A stretch of 64,000 bases of DNA from JAHFUI01 sp039931615 (GCA_039931615.1 JBDTRR010000014.1:33150-97149); one strand, 5' to 3'. Shown: positions 1-9,786, counted from the stretch's first letter. Numbers and translations are program-made. The notes: generated from the letters alone by a model not told the origin.

Positions 1-1606
1 GCACCCACACGCCGCTCGCCGGACGGTAGAAGAAGAGATCCGTGGAGTCGTTCAGATCGAGATTGATCGGGAAGATCTGCCAGCCGGCATCCCACGCCTC
101 GGGAAAGGCGGTGTATCCGCCGTTGTGGTCGTTGACCTGGCTGGAGCCGCCACCGGTCGCGGGAGTGTAGAGCACCACGTCACCGAAACCGTCGCTGTCC
201 AGATCGATCCACGGCGCCTTGGAGCCGATCACGGCCGAGCTCATCACGGTAAAGCTGGTCGGGTTGTTCGCACCGGCGACATCCGGATCGTCCGTCATCG
301 CCGTTCCGCTGTTCGTGCCGTTGCCGGTCTCGTCGAACAACGCCGCGCCCTGGTTCGACACTTCGGTTCCGCCGGCGATCGCCGACACGATGGTCGCGGT
401 GATGGTGATCGTCACCGAAGCGCCGTTCGCCAGGCTGCCGTTCCAGGTGACCGTCCTGTTCCCCACGTCCGCCACCGCGGTTCCGCTCGACGCGCTGGCG
501 CTGACCAGGGTCAGTTTGTCCGACAGGACGTCGATGAACTCGTTGCCGGGATTGTTTCTCTGCGTGAACGGTCCGGAGTTGGTGAGAACGACGGTGTAGG
601 TGACGGTTTCGCCGGCCGTGAATATGCCGGTCACGGTCATGAACCCGCCCACAGTCGCGGGCGAGGTGACAGTGAAGTCTGTCCGATCGGCGGCGCCCGG
701 CAGGCCCGGATCGTCGGTCGGCGCCTCGGTCTCGTTGCCGCCGCTCGCGTCCGCATCGTACAGGACCGTGCCCTGATTCGAGATCACCGTGCCGGCAGGG
801 GTTGCGGAGTCAATCGTCGCGCTGATCGTGATCGTCACCGACTCTTCGCTGGCCAGATTGCCGTCCCAAAACGCGACCGTGCCGAGACTGCCGGGTGCCA
901 ATGCGGGTGTGCCGCTCGTGGCGGTGACGTTGACATCTGTCAGACCGGTCGGCAGGATGTCGAAGAACTCCGAGCCCTGTTGATCGTTCTGGAAGCCGGG
1001 TCCGGCGTTGGTCACGACCACCGTGTAGGTGACGAGGCCGCCGGGAGAGAACGTCCCGGACACTGTCTTTCTTCCAGTCAGGGTCACCGCGGTGATGACG
1101 GTAAAGCTGGTCGGATTGGCAGCGCCGGTCACCGTGGGATCGTCGGTGGAAGCGGTCGACTCGTTGCTGCCGTTGTCGTCAGCGTCGAACAACACCGTGC
1201 CTTGATTGGAGATCACCGTGCCGGGCGTATTCAACGGCCCGACCTGCCCGTTGATCGTGATCGTCACCGAACCGTTGGCGGGCACGCTGCCGTTCCAGGT
1301 GACGGTGCCCGCTAGTAAGCCCATCGTCCCGCTCGTGGCACTGGAGTTGTTGAAGGTCACGTTCGGCGGCAGTGCGTCGACGAACTCGTCGCCCGGGTTG
1401 TTCGGCTGTACGGTGGGTCCGGGGTTGGACAGGACGACGGTGTAAACGATCTGACCGGTCGGGTTGAAGTGGCCGACTACGGTCATGGTGGCGGACACGG
1501 TCGCCGCGGAAGCGGGCATCGCCTGTAGCCCCAGCCACAGCGCGGCGAACAGAATCGTCCTGACGACGGCCGCCCGGCGTGCAGAACAGGCTCGAATCGT
1601 GATCAT
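1..1606 (-). CDS. Secreted DUF11/VCBS repeat protein (3' end outside window)
   Basis: Gene runs off the left edge, so only the N-terminal part is visible. The ATG at 1606 follows AGAGGG with good spacing and opens a signal peptide (RRAAVV, a hydrophobic stretch, then PASAA). Three Ig-like DUF11 repeats of about 130 residues follow, each with a PGDEF/GSEF/PGNEF turn near mid-repeat, a WNGS- or WDGN-type strand and a TDDP plus TDFTV/TSFTV ending. VCBS/FG-GAP propeller repeats then begin (DLDSDGFGD, LFFYRPASGVW) and are cut at base 1. The family is exported and usually structural or adhesive; no catalytic motif is seen. It is a paralogue of the gene at 1988-6271 and transcribed the same way, with nearly the same first residues (MITI-x-ACS-x-RR). 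Exact role unknown. Confidence 0.85.
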   Translation of the reverse strand, partial: MITIRACSARRAAVVRTILFAALWLGLQAMPASAATVSATMTVVGHFNPTGQIVYTVVLSNPGPTVQPNNPGDEFVDALPPNVTFNNSSATSGTMGLLAGTVTWNGSVPANGSVTITINGQVGPLNTPGTVISNQGTVLFDADDNGSNESTASTDDPTVTGAANPTSFTVITAVTLTGRKTVSGTFSPGGLVTYTVVVTNAGPGFQNDQQGSEFFDILPTGLTDVNVTATSGTPALAPGSLGTVAFWDGNLASEESVTITISATIDSATPAGTVISNQGTVLYDADASGGNETEAPTDDPGLPGAADRTDFTVTSPATVGGFMTVTGIFTAGETVTYTVVLTNSGPFTQRNNPGNEFIDVLSDKLTLVSASASSGTAVADVGNRTVTWNGSLANGASVTITITATIVSAIAGGTEVSNQGAALFDETGNGTNSGTAMTDDPDVAGANNPTSFTVMSSAVIGSKAPWIDLDSDGFGDVVLYTPATGGGSSQVNDHNGGYTAFPEAWDAGWQIFPINLDLNDSTDLFFYRPASGVWV

Positions 1607-1987
1607 TGATTTTCCCTCTTATCGAAGTGACGCGTCAGCGGAGCGGTGAGAAAGCACGGGGTCTTGACGGAGCTGCTCGTCGGCCGGCGACGGTGAGTGG
1701 TTCACGACCGCACAGACCACCGAACATGCGAAAGAATATCGGTCCGACCGGCCGGTGCGCTGTTCCAAACAGCACTTTCCGCCGTTCGGGGCGAACTGGT
1801 GCGGGGCGGCCGCACACCGGCTCCAGGCGCGCCGCGCCGGACACGAACTCGATAACGGAAGAGGTTCTGCGGAAGACCGGGGCGGTGACGGTGACGCTCG
1901 ACTCCGGCAGGAGACAGCCGTTGGGGGTTGGAGAGACCAGGAGAAGGCGGGCCCGAGGCTCGGCCTCCTCCTGATCCGGGAGCAGAC
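1607..1987. other. Intergenic region between the two repeat-protein genes
   Basis: About 380 bases with no credible gene. Short open frames on both strands have alanine/arginine/glycine-rich composition with no recognisable domain. It must hold the promoter for the gene starting at 1606, but no clear -35/-10 pair was seen. Confidence 0.5.
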
Positions 1988-4900
1988 TCAGCGAACCGGC
2001 GGCCGCTGCGTGAAGACGGTCGAACCGGCGCCCCAGTTCCCCGCCATGTAGGTGAACGTGCCCGGCCCGCTCGTCGTCGCCTGGACCCAGACGCCAGTGG
2101 CGTTGCTGACCAGGATATCGGTGCGGCCGTCGCCGTCGGCGTCGGTCATCCCCACCGTCCAGCCCGGATCCCATTGGCCCGACTCGTAGGTGAAGTCGCC
2201 GGCGCCATCGCTACGCGCTTCCTCGTAGAGGCCGGAGACCGCGTTGTAGAGAAACAGATCGGTCCGGCCATCGCCGTCGAGATCGCCCGGCGCAATCGTC
2301 CACCCCTGCGCCCAAACGCCGGCGGCGGGATAGCTGAAATCGCCGTCCGGCTGGCTCAACGCGGTGACGTGCAGACCCGACGCGTTGATCAGGAACAGAT
2401 CGGTGCGCAGGTCGCCGTCCAGATCCGCCGGGTAGAGCTCCCAGCCGAGATCCCACTGCCCCGCCGCCGGATAGTCGAACGTGCCGGCGGCGCCCGCCTG
2501 GCTGTACGCCTCCACCCAGATCCCGGTGGTGCGGTGATAGAGGAAGAAGTCGTCCCGGCCATCGCCGTTCAGGTCGGCCGTGGCAAACGTCCAGTCCGGA
2601 TCCCAGTTCCCGGTCGTCGGGACGGCAAACCCGCCGCTGCCGTCGGCCAGGTATTTCAGCCACACGCCGGTCGCGGCGTTGTAGAGAAAGACATCGGAGA
2701 GGCCGTCGCCGTCGAGGTCGGCCGGGTAGACCTGCGCGCCCGCGTTCCAGTTGCCGACCGTGTAGGCAAAGCCCCCGGCTCCCATGTTGAGTGCCTGTAC
2801 CCAGACGCCCTTCACCGGGTGGTAGAAGAAGACATCGGTCAGCGCGTCGCTATTGAGATTGACCGGGAAGACCTTCCACCCCGCATCCCAGAGCTGCCCG
2901 GTCGCCGTGAAGGTCCCAACCCCGGCACCGTCATTGACCTGGCCCGAGGCGGCGCCGGTGGCGACGTTATAGAGCACCGCGTCACCCAGGCCGTCGCCGT
3001 CCAGATCGATGAACGGGGTGGCCCGGCTCACCGGCGCATCGGCACTGACCGCGAACCGGGTCGGATCGGTCGCACCGGCCACGTCCGGATCGTCGGTGAC
3101 CGCGCTCGCCTCGTTGGTGCCGTCGCCGTCCGCATCGAAACCAATGGCGCCCTGGTTCATCACCACGGTGCCGTCGGCATTCGACGCCAGGATCGTTGCG
3201 TTGATCGTGATCGTCACCTGGTTGTCGAGCATCACGGTCGGACCCGCCGCGCCGCTCGTCACCCTGCCGTTCCACGTCACCGTGTTGGTGCCGATCGCCG
3301 CCGTCGCGGTCCCGCTGGTGGCGAAGGCGCTGACCAGCGTCAGGCTGGCCGGCAGGATGTCGGTGAACTCGTCGCCCGGATTATCGCCCTGCGCCGCCGG
3401 GCCGGCATTGGACAGGACGACGGTGTAGATGACCGCACCGCCGGGCCTGAACGTGCCGACGACGGTCTTGGTCGCGGTGATCGTCGCCGGCGAGATGACA
3501 ACGAAGCTGGTGGGGTCGATGAGGCCGCCGACTTTCGGATCGTCGGTGACCGTGCTGGCCTCATTGAGACCATCGCCGTCCGCATCGAAACTGATCTGAC
3601 CCTGGTTCGCGATCGTCGTGCCGGCAACGAGCGTCGGGTCGACCATCGCAGTGATCTCGATGGTCGCAGAGCTGGACGCCGGTTTGCCGACCGCCAGCTG
3701 CCGTCCCCTCGCGCCGCTCACCAGGCTGCCGTTCCACGTGACGGTATTGGAGCCGATCGCCGCTATCGCCGTCCCGCTCGAGGCGGTGGCACTGATCAGC
3801 GTCAGACCGGCCGGCAGGATGTCGGTGAACTCGTCGCCTGGATTGTCGCCCTGGGTACTGGGCCCCGAGTTGGACACGACCACGGTGTAGGTCACCGGTG
3901 TGTCGGGACGGAACGTGCCGGTCACCGTCTTGGTGCCGCTCAGCGTCGCCGGCGAGGTGATCGTGAAGCTGGTGGGATCAGCCGCTGCAGGCGTGCCGGG
4001 ATCGTCGGTGACCGTGCTCGCCTCGTTGGTGCCGTTGCCGTCGGCATCGAAGGCGATGCTGCCCTGATTCCCGATCAGCGTGCCGGCGGGCGTGAACGAT
4101 CCGACGACCGCGTAGATCGTGATCGTCACCGAGTTGATGCTCACAGCCGTGCTCGTCACCGCGCGCACGGCGCTCGAGGCCAGGCTGCCGTTCCACGTGA
4201 CGATGTTCGTGCCGGTCGCCGCCACCACGGTCCCGCTGGTCGCGCTGGCGCTCAGCAGCGTCAGGCTGGCCGGCAGGACGTCGGTGAACTCGTCGCCCGG
4301 ATTGTCGCCCTGCGTGCCAGGTCCCGCATTGGACAGGACGACGGTGTAGCTGATCCCGAAGCCGGGCATGAACGTGCCGCTCACCGTCTTGATCCCGCTC
4401 AGGATCGCTGGAGAGCTGATCGTGAAGCTGGTGGGATCGGGCGGGCCAGACGTATTGGGATTGTCGGTGACCGTGCTCGCCTCGTTGGTGCCGTTGCCGT
4501 CGAAATCGTAGCTGATGCTGCCCTGGTTCGCGACCAGCGTGCCGCCAAGCGTCGTCGGTGCGACGACCGCGTTGATGGTGATCGTCACCGAGTCGCTGAA
4601 TACCACCGCAGTGGTGTCCAGCGGGCGCTTGCCTCTCGTGCCCAGAGTGCCGTTCCACGTCACCGTATTCGTGCCGGGCATCGCCACCGCGGTCCCGCTG
4701 GTCGCGGTGGCGCTGAGGAGCACCAGGCTGGCGGGCAGGACGTCGGTGAACTCGTCGCCCGGATTGTCGCCCTGCGTGCCCTGTCCCACGTTGGACACGA
4801 TGACGGCGTAGGTAATCGCCTCGCCGGGCATGAACGTGCCGCTCACCGTCTTGGTCCCGCGCAGGGTCGCCGGGGAGCTGACCGTGAAGCTGGTGGCATC

Positions 4901-6271
4901 AGCCACGACAGGCGTGTCCGGATCGTCGGTGACGCCAGTCGACTCGTTGGTGCCGTCGCCGTCGCCGTCGTAGTTGAGACTGCCCTGGTTCGCGACCAGC
5001 GTGCCGCCAAGGGTCGTCGGTGCGACGATGGCGTCGATCGTGATCGTCACCGTGTCGCCGAACACATCGGGCTTGAGCAAGACGCCGTTCCAGGTGACGG
5101 TGTTGGTGCCGGGATCCGCGACGGCGGTCCCGCTCGACGCCTCGGCGCTGAGCAGTACCAGGCTGGCCGGCAGGACGTCGGTGAACTCGTCGCCCGGATT
5201 GTCACCCTTCGCGAATGGCCCCCCATTGCCCACGACGACGATATAGGTAAGCCGAAAGCCGGGCCTGAAAAAGCCGCTCACCGTCTTGAGCGCGCTCACG
5301 CCCGGCGGGAAGCGGAGCATGAAGCTGGTGGGATCATAATCGCCAGACGGACCGGGATCGTCCGTGACACCGTACGACTCGTTGGTGCCGTTGCCGTCGC
5401 TATCAAAGCCGATGGTGCCCTGATTCGAGATCGTCGTGCCGCCAGGCAGCGATCCGGAAACGGTCGCCGTGATGGTGATCGTCACCGAGCCCGTACTCTC
5501 CAGGCTGCCGTTCCACGTCACGGTGTTGGTGTTGGCGTTGGTCACTGCCGTCCCGCTCGTGGCGGTGGCGCTGACCAGCAACAGCCTGGTAGACAGGAGG
5601 TCCGTGAACTCGTCGCCCGGATTATCGCTCTGCGTACCGGCTCCCGTGTTGGACAGAACGACGGAGTAGGCCACCGTGCCGCCGGGGCTGAACGTCCCGC
5701 TCACGGTCTTGGTCCCGATCAGGTTCGCCGCATAGCTGATCGTGAAGCTGGTGGGATCATCCGGAGCAGACGTGCCGGGATCGTCGGTGAGGGCGGTCGC
5801 GTCGTTAATGCCGCCGCCTTTACTATCAAAGCTGATGGTGCCTTGATTCGAGATCGTCGTGCCGCCCGGCACCGACGCGGAAACTGTCGCGCTGATCAGG
5901 ATGGTCACCGAGTCCCCATCCGCCAGACTGCCGTTCCACGTGACGGTGTTTGTGCCGACCGTCGCCACCGCGGTACCGACGTTGGCGACGGCAGTGGCGC
6001 TCACCAGTGTCAGGCTGGACGGCAGGACATCGGTGAACTCGTCGCCGGGATTGTCGCCCTGCGTGCCCGGCCCCTGGTTGCTCAGGATGACCGTGTACCC
6101 AACCGAACCGTCAGCTCCCACCGGACCGGACAAGGTCTTGAGGCCGGTCAGCGTCGCGCCGACCACCTGCCCGTGCAGATCTCCCCCTCCGCTTCCCAGC
6201 CACAGCATGGCAAACACCGTCGCCGCGACGACGGCGACCCGACGCACAGAACAAGCGCCAATCGTGATCAT
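1988..6271 (-). CDS. Giant secreted DUF11 x7 / VCBS repeat protein
   Basis: 1427 residues from the ATG at 6271. That start is preferred over in-frame codons further upstream because GGGGAG lies about 5 bases before it and it opens a signal peptide (residues 1-35, RRVAVVAATVFAMLW core). Seven tandem DUF11 repeats of 130-150 residues follow. They share the DNPGDEFTD turn, a VTWNG strand, an ANQG/SNQG-I-x-F/Y-D-x-DG loop and a closing VTDDP...DPTSF segment. About seven or eight VCBS/FG-GAP repeats (DLDGDGLGD, DLDGDGRTDLF) form a likely C-terminal propeller that binds calcium through the DxDGDG loops. Expected to be exported and cell-surface or matrix associated; ligand unknown. The repeats are very alike at DNA level and could recombine, which may explain the three versus seven repeats in the neighbouring paralogue. 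Confidence 0.88.
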   Translation of the reverse strand: MITIGACSVRRVAVVAATVFAMLWLGSGGGDLHGQVVGATLTGLKTLSGPVGADGSVGYTVILSNQGPGTQGDNPGDEFTDVLPSSLTLVSATAVANVGTAVATVGTNTVTWNGSLADGDSVTILISATVSASVPGGTTISNQGTISFDSKGGGINDATALTDDPGTSAPDDPTSFTISYAANLIGTKTVSGTFSPGGTVAYSVVLSNTGAGTQSDNPGDEFTDLLSTRLLLVSATATSGTAVTNANTNTVTWNGSLESTGSVTITITATVSGSLPGGTTISNQGTIGFDSDGNGTNESYGVTDDPGPSGDYDPTSFMLRFPPGVSALKTVSGFFRPGFRLTYIVVVGNGGPFAKGDNPGDEFTDVLPASLVLLSAEASSGTAVADPGTNTVTWNGVLLKPDVFGDTVTITIDAIVAPTTLGGTLVANQGSLNYDGDGDGTNESTGVTDDPDTPVVADATSFTVSSPATLRGTKTVSGTFMPGEAITYAVIVSNVGQGTQGDNPGDEFTDVLPASLVLLSATATSGTAVAMPGTNTVTWNGTLGTRGKRPLDTTAVVFSDSVTITINAVVAPTTLGGTLVANQGSISYDFDGNGTNEASTVTDNPNTSGPPDPTSFTISSPAILSGIKTVSGTFMPGFGISYTVVLSNAGPGTQGDNPGDEFTDVLPASLTLLSASATSGTVVAATGTNIVTWNGSLASSAVRAVTSTAVSINSVTITIYAVVGSFTPAGTLIGNQGSIAFDADGNGTNEASTVTDDPGTPAAADPTSFTITSPATLSGTKTVTGTFRPDTPVTYTVVVSNSGPSTQGDNPGDEFTDILPAGLTLISATASSGTAIAAIGSNTVTWNGSLVSGARGRQLAVGKPASSSATIEITAMVDPTLVAGTTIANQGQISFDADGDGLNEASTVTDDPKVGGLIDPTSFVVISPATITATKTVVGTFRPGGAVIYTVVLSNAGPAAQGDNPGDEFTDILPASLTLVSAFATSGTATAAIGTNTVTWNGRVTSGAAGPTVMLDNQVTITINATILASNADGTVVMNQGAIGFDADGDGTNEASAVTDDPDVAGATDPTRFAVSADAPVSRATPFIDLDGDGLGDAVLYNVATGAASGQVNDGAGVGTFTATGQLWDAGWKVFPVNLNSDALTDVFFYHPVKGVWVQALNMGAGGFAYTVGNWNAGAQVYPADLDGDGLSDVFLYNAATGVWLKYLADGSGGFAVPTTGNWDPDWTFATADLNGDGRDDFFLYHRTTGIWVEAYSQAGAAGTFDYPAAGQWDLGWELYPADLDGDLRTDLFLINASGLHVTALSQPDGDFSYPAAGVWAQGWTIAPGDLDGDGRTDLFLYNAVSGLYEEARSDGAGDFTYESGQWDPGWTVGMTDADGDGRTDILVSNATGVWVQATTSGPGTFTYMAGNWGAGSTVFTQRPPVR

Positions 6272-6611
6272 GATGCTCCCCTCGGTCTCGAAGTAACGAT
6301 GGGTCGATGGAGACGGTGCGAGAGGACGCAGGTCTTGGAGACTGTTCGTGCGTCGGCCACTTCCGTGTGTTCCGCTTGGCTCGGCCACTGACGCGGCCAG
6401 AAAAGCAGGACACGCCGAAGAATATCGATCCGGTTTCCGGCGCGCTGTTCCATACAGCACGCCGAATGCTCCTGGCCCGCATCAGCAGTTGTAGGGGACG
6501 GTCTTCAGACCGTCCCGCGGACAGCCGGCATTCGCTTGGTCGGGTTCGGTCGGATGGCGGGAAGGGGGCGTGGGGCGGCGGCGATCGCCGCCCCCGGATG
6601 GATCGGCGAGA
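6272..6611. other. Intergenic region with a palindrome
   Basis: About 340 bases between two minus-strand genes. No gene is recognised. It contains the hairpin at 6495-6516 and presumably the promoter for the repeat-protein gene starting at 6271. Confidence 0.5.
6495..6516. repeat. Perfect hairpin GGGACGGTCT/AGACCGTCCC
   Basis: Ten-base arms around a TC loop. It shares the GGGACGGTC arm with the hairpin at 9757-9786, so it is probably a copy of a dispersed intergenic palindrome. It lies just downstream of the esterase gene's stop (6612) and may act as its terminator, although no T-run follows. Confidence 0.6.
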
Positions 6612-8126
6612 CTAGCGACTGCTTCGCGTCGTCGCCGCCGCAGGCGCCTTGCAGGCCCAGTTCGCAGCGCTCTTCAAGTCGCCGGTTCCCTTGTAGTCGG
6701 CATACTGCGGGTAGGGGCACAACGGCCGGGTCAGGCCCTGCGCGCCCGTTCCCATCATCTGATCCGGAGCGACGCCTTTTTCAACCCACTGTTCCATGGC
6801 GCCGATGGCGTCGAACGTGTTGACCCCTGGCCCGCCGCCGCAGTGACCCATTCCGGGAGCCATGAACAGACGCATCCAGTTGGCCTGATCCCGGCCGCCC
6901 ATCCGGTCGAGGACGGAGTCGTAGTACCAGATCGTCGTTTCCGGAGTGATTCCTGTATCGCCCCAGCCATGGGTCAGCAGCAGTTTCCCGCCGCTCGACT
7001 TGAACCTGCCGAGATCCGGGTTCACCGCGTCGACGTAACCGACCGCCTTGTCGATCACCGGCAGGTCTTTGTCGAGGTCGAAGGTCTGCCAATCATGATT
7101 GGCATCGTTGAAGGCGATCCGGACGATGTCGAACACGCCGCCCGACGCCTGATTGGTGCCGCGTTGCGCTCCAATCGGATTGCCGAGTGCCTGACCGGAA
7201 AAGATCAACTCGCCTTTCGAGTTCTTCACTCCGCCGTAGTAGGTGTTGACGGTTTTCAACTGCCCGGCGGTGAGGCACGTGGCATCGTCCTGCCCCGCCG
7301 TACACAGCAGTTTGGAGAAGTCGACCTGACATTGCCGCGGATTGTTCAGGAATCCTTCCTTCAGCGTGTCGCAGCTGTTCGTCACCAGCTGATTGACAAG
7401 TGCCGCCTTCTCCGCCGTCAGGTTTGATTCCGGATGGCGCGACAGGTCGATGCTGCGCGCCACGCCCGCGGTCCACATGTGGATGTGGCGGTTGGCGAGC
7501 GAGCCGGCGATGATGCCGTCGTAGTCGTCGGGATAACGCTGCGCCTCCATCAGCGCCATCCGGCCGCCGGTGGAACATCCCTTGAAATAGGAATACCTGG
7601 CGTTCTGATCGTAGAAGGCTTTGACGATTTGTTTGGCCTTGAGCGTCATCTCGTGCGTCGATCGATAGCCGAAATCGATCATCTTTTCCGGATGGCCGAT
7701 CGCCCAGTTCCCGCCCGGCTCCTGGTGGCCGGTGTCGGTCCCGGCCGTCGCGTAGCCGAGCCGCAGGGCCTGGGGCATTTCATTGGTCAGGCCTTGAATC
7801 GAGCCGGCGAACCCGCCGTTGCCAACGCCCATGAACTTGCCGTTCCAGTTCTGCGTCGGCAGCCAGAGCTCCATGTTGATCAGGGAGTCGGATGTCGGCT
7901 TGAGTACGAGCTGCACCCGGCAATGAGCCGGGAGGTTCGCCGCCGGCACGCCGCCGCCGCGTGCCGCGCCTCCCCCACCTGAGCCGCGAGCCGGTGGCGG
8001 ACCTTCCGGCACCACGCTGGCGCTCGTGATCGTGGTATCGGCGAGCTTGAGACCGGTGAGACTCTCGCAAGGCGTGCCGGCGCCGGCGGCTGCGCCGAGG
8101 AGCACAAGAGCGATGCTGCCGAGCAT
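6612..8126 (-). CDS. Tannase/feruloyl esterase family protein
   Basis: 504 residues, secreted alpha/beta hydrolase. ATG at 8126 is preceded by GAGGAGG; the signal peptide spans about residues 1-18 and is followed by a conserved CESLTGL start typical of the family. The nucleophile motif GCSTGG is at 183-188 (Ser185), with Asp390 in HGWGD and His428 in GMGHCGGG completing the triad. Cys184 and Cys429 flank Ser and His as in the family's characteristic disulfide. Known members cleave ester bonds of gallate, ferulate or similar aromatic esters, so this one probably releases aromatic acids from plant polymers outside the cytoplasm; the substrate is not determined by the sequence. A Gly-rich linker at 49-59 is unusual but outside the fold. 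Confidence 0.9.
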   Translation of the reverse strand: MLGSIALVLLGAAAGAGTPCESLTGLKLADTTITSASVVPEGPPPARGSGGGGAARGGGVPAANLPAHCRVQLVLKPTSDSLINMELWLPTQNWNGKFMGVGNGGFAGSIQGLTNEMPQALRLGYATAGTDTGHQEPGGNWAIGHPEKMIDFGYRSTHEMTLKAKQIVKAFYDQNARYSYFKGCSTGGRMALMEAQRYPDDYDGIIAGSLANRHIHMWTAGVARSIDLSRHPESNLTAEKAALVNQLVTNSCDTLKEGFLNNPRQCQVDFSKLLCTAGQDDATCLTAGQLKTVNTYYGGVKNSKGELIFSGQALGNPIGAQRGTNQASGGVFDIVRIAFNDANHDWQTFDLDKDLPVIDKAVGYVDAVNPDLGRFKSSGGKLLLTHGWGDTGITPETTIWYYDSVLDRMGGRDQANWMRLFMAPGMGHCGGGPGVNTFDAIGAMEQWVEKGVAPDQMMGTGAQGLTRPLCPYPQYADYKGTGDLKSAANWACKAPAAATTRSSR

Positions 8127-8254
8127 GGGGGGCCTCCTCGAGTAAAGGGTGCAAATGGGTTGTCGCCGTAGTATAGGCCGCGCGATCCCTGCCGGAGCCG
8201 GGCGAATGCATCATCTCGAGAAGTGCCGGGCGCGCCTGTGGTTTAATCTGGGGT

Positions 8255-9088
8255 ATGCGTGGCCGTATCTGCCTTGGAATCGCGCTTGTCGGCGCATCGT
8301 TGTTCGGCGCATCGTTGTCCGCTGAGGCTCAGTGGCTGAACCAGCCGATGGCCGGAGCGCCGCGGACGCCAGATGGCAAGGTCGACATGACCGGGCCGGT
8401 CGGGCGCATCAACGGCAAGCCCGACCTGTCGGGAATCTGGCAGGTCCAGGCCGAGCCGAGGGCGCCGGGCGGACTGTTCGGGTTGGGTGAGTCACCCAAC
8501 TCCCGATATTTCCGGGACATCCTGTCAGACTTCAAGCCCGACGAGCGGCCGCTGACGCCGGCCGGTGCGGACTTGTACCGCAAGAACAACCTGCCGGGCG
8601 CGTTCAACCCGACCCTGAACTGTCTACCCGACGGGGTGCCGCACGGCGACCTGTTGCCGGAGCCGTTCAAGATTTTCCACACGCCCGGCGTCATCATCAT
8701 GCTGTACGAGGTGGGGACCACCTTCCGCCAGATCTTCATGGATGGACGCCAGCTGCCCGCTGATCCGTCGCGGACCTGGCAGGGATATTCCGTCGGTCGA
8801 TGGGAAGGCGATACGCTGGTCATCGACACGACGGGCTTCAACGATCTCGGCTGGCTGGACGCACGCGGCACTGGACACAGCGAGGAGCTGCGCGTCGAGG
8901 AGCGCTTCCGCCGCCGCGACTACGGCCACCTGGACCTCACCATTACCATCACCGATCCGAAAACCTTCACCAGGCCGATTACCTTCAGCGTCGTCGAGGA
9001 GCTTCTCCCCGACACCGACCTGTTCGAGCACTATTGCCTCGAAAACGAGAAGGACGCCGCGCACCAGCCGCTCAAGGGCGAGCGGTAA
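8255..9088 (+). CDS. Conserved secreted protein of acidobacterial type
   Basis: 277 residues with a signal peptide (residues 1-26, ending SAEAQ). After it come PDLSGIWQV near residue 65 and, near 185-205, WEGDTLVIDTTGFND, then SEELRVEERFRR. The same modules occur in the C-terminal part of the protein at 37558-39405 (LSGNWAEF, HWEGDTLVLDAIGF, SSEMHIIEKFRR), so the two are related. The family is abundant in acidobacterial genomes and has no assigned biochemical role that I know of; the fold is probably beta-rich. No metal or catalytic motif stands out. It stands alone on the plus strand, divergent from the esterase gene, with the YdeI-like gene 24 bases downstream. Confidence 0.8.
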   Translation: MRGRICLGIALVGASLFGASLSAEAQWLNQPMAGAPRTPDGKVDMTGPVGRINGKPDLSGIWQVQAEPRAPGGLFGLGESPNSRYFRDILSDFKPDERPLTPAGADLYRKNNLPGAFNPTLNCLPDGVPHGDLLPEPFKIFHTPGVIIMLYEVGTTFRQIFMDGRQLPADPSRTWQGYSVGRWEGDTLVIDTTGFNDLGWLDARGTGHSEELRVEERFRRRDYGHLDLTITITDPKTFTRPITFSVVEELLPDTDLFEHYCLENEKDAAHQPLKGER

Positions 9089-9112
9089 TCCATTCGTCGA
9101 TGCCGGGACTCG

Positions 9113-9718
9113 ATGGCGCCAGTCGTTCCGAACCCGAAGAAGATCAAGGCCTTCAAGAGTGAGGCCGCGTTCGAGGCCTGGCTCCGCGCCAGGCACGCGA
9201 GTGAGACCGAGATCTGGCTGCGGATTTACAAGAAGGGCTCCGGCCGCGCGACGGTCACCAATGCGGCGGCGCTGGACGTCGCGCTGTGCTGGGGCTGGAT
9301 CGACGGCATCCGCAAGAGGCTGGATGACACATCCTATCTCCAGCGCTACAGCCCGCGGCGGGCCAGGAGCATCTGGAGCCAGATCAACCGCGACCACATC
9401 GGACGACTGACCGCGGCGGGGCGGATCAAGCCGTCCGGCCAGCGTCAGGTCGATGCCGCCCGGGCCGACGGCCGATGGGACGCCGCGTATGCGCCGATGC
9501 GCGCCGCGACGACGGCAACGGTCCCTGCCGACCTCCGCGCTGCGATTGATGCCAATCCACGGGCGCGCCGGACGTTCGAGACGCTCGGGCGACAGAACCT
9601 GTTCGCGATCGCGTTCCGCACCAACAACATGAAGACGCCGGCTGGGCGGGCCAGGAAGATCGCGTCGCTGGTGGCGATGCTGGCGCGCGGCGAGACGATC
9701 GTCCCGGAAGGCAGCTGA
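9113..9718 (+). CDS. YdeI/OmpD-associated family protein
   Basis: 201 residues, cytoplasmic, no signal. The order of motifs fits the YdeI/OmdA family: FEAWLRARHASETEIWLRIYKK near the N-terminus, LDVALCWGWIDGIRKRLDDTSYLQRYSPRR in the middle (the family's CWGWID core), WSQIN, and a C-terminal helical segment with FRTNNMKTPAGRARKI. Family members are reported around outer-membrane protein expression and bacteriocin or peptide resistance, but the mechanism is unclear. It begins 24 bases after the preceding gene, so co-transcription is likely. A strong hairpin follows it. Confidence 0.85.
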   Translation: MAPVVPNPKKIKAFKSEAAFEAWLRARHASETEIWLRIYKKGSGRATVTNAAALDVALCWGWIDGIRKRLDDTSYLQRYSPRRARSIWSQINRDHIGRLTAAGRIKPSGQRQVDAARADGRWDAAYAPMRAATTATVPADLRAAIDANPRARRTFETLGRQNLFAIAFRTNNMKTPAGRARKIASLVAMLARGETIVPEGS

Positions 9719-9756
9719 ACCCTGTCGAGTAGACGCACGACTCGCCGGCTGATCAC

Positions 9757-9786
9757 GGTGGGGACGGTCCCAAGACCGTCCCCACC
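9757..9786. terminator. Bidirectional hairpin between convergent genes
   Basis: A perfect 13-base stem, GGTGGGGACGGTC/GACCGTCCCCACC, with a CCAA loop. It lies between the ends of convergent genes (9718 on plus, 9816 on minus), which suits a shared terminator. No U-tract follows on either side. It also matches the arm of the palindrome at 6495, so it may be a mobile palindrome used as a terminator. Confidence 0.55.

Noticed and set aside
1988..6271. CRISPR-like periodicity in the repeat gene
   Set aside because: The period is about 420 bases and in frame with protein repeats (DNPGDEFTD), so it is a coding repeat.
1928..6391. 1487-codon open frame on the plus strand opposite the giant repeat gene
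   Set aside because: Arg/Gly/His/Asp-rich translation with no domain, no ribosome site, and periodic only because the opposite strand is repetitive. A by-product of high GC and repeats.
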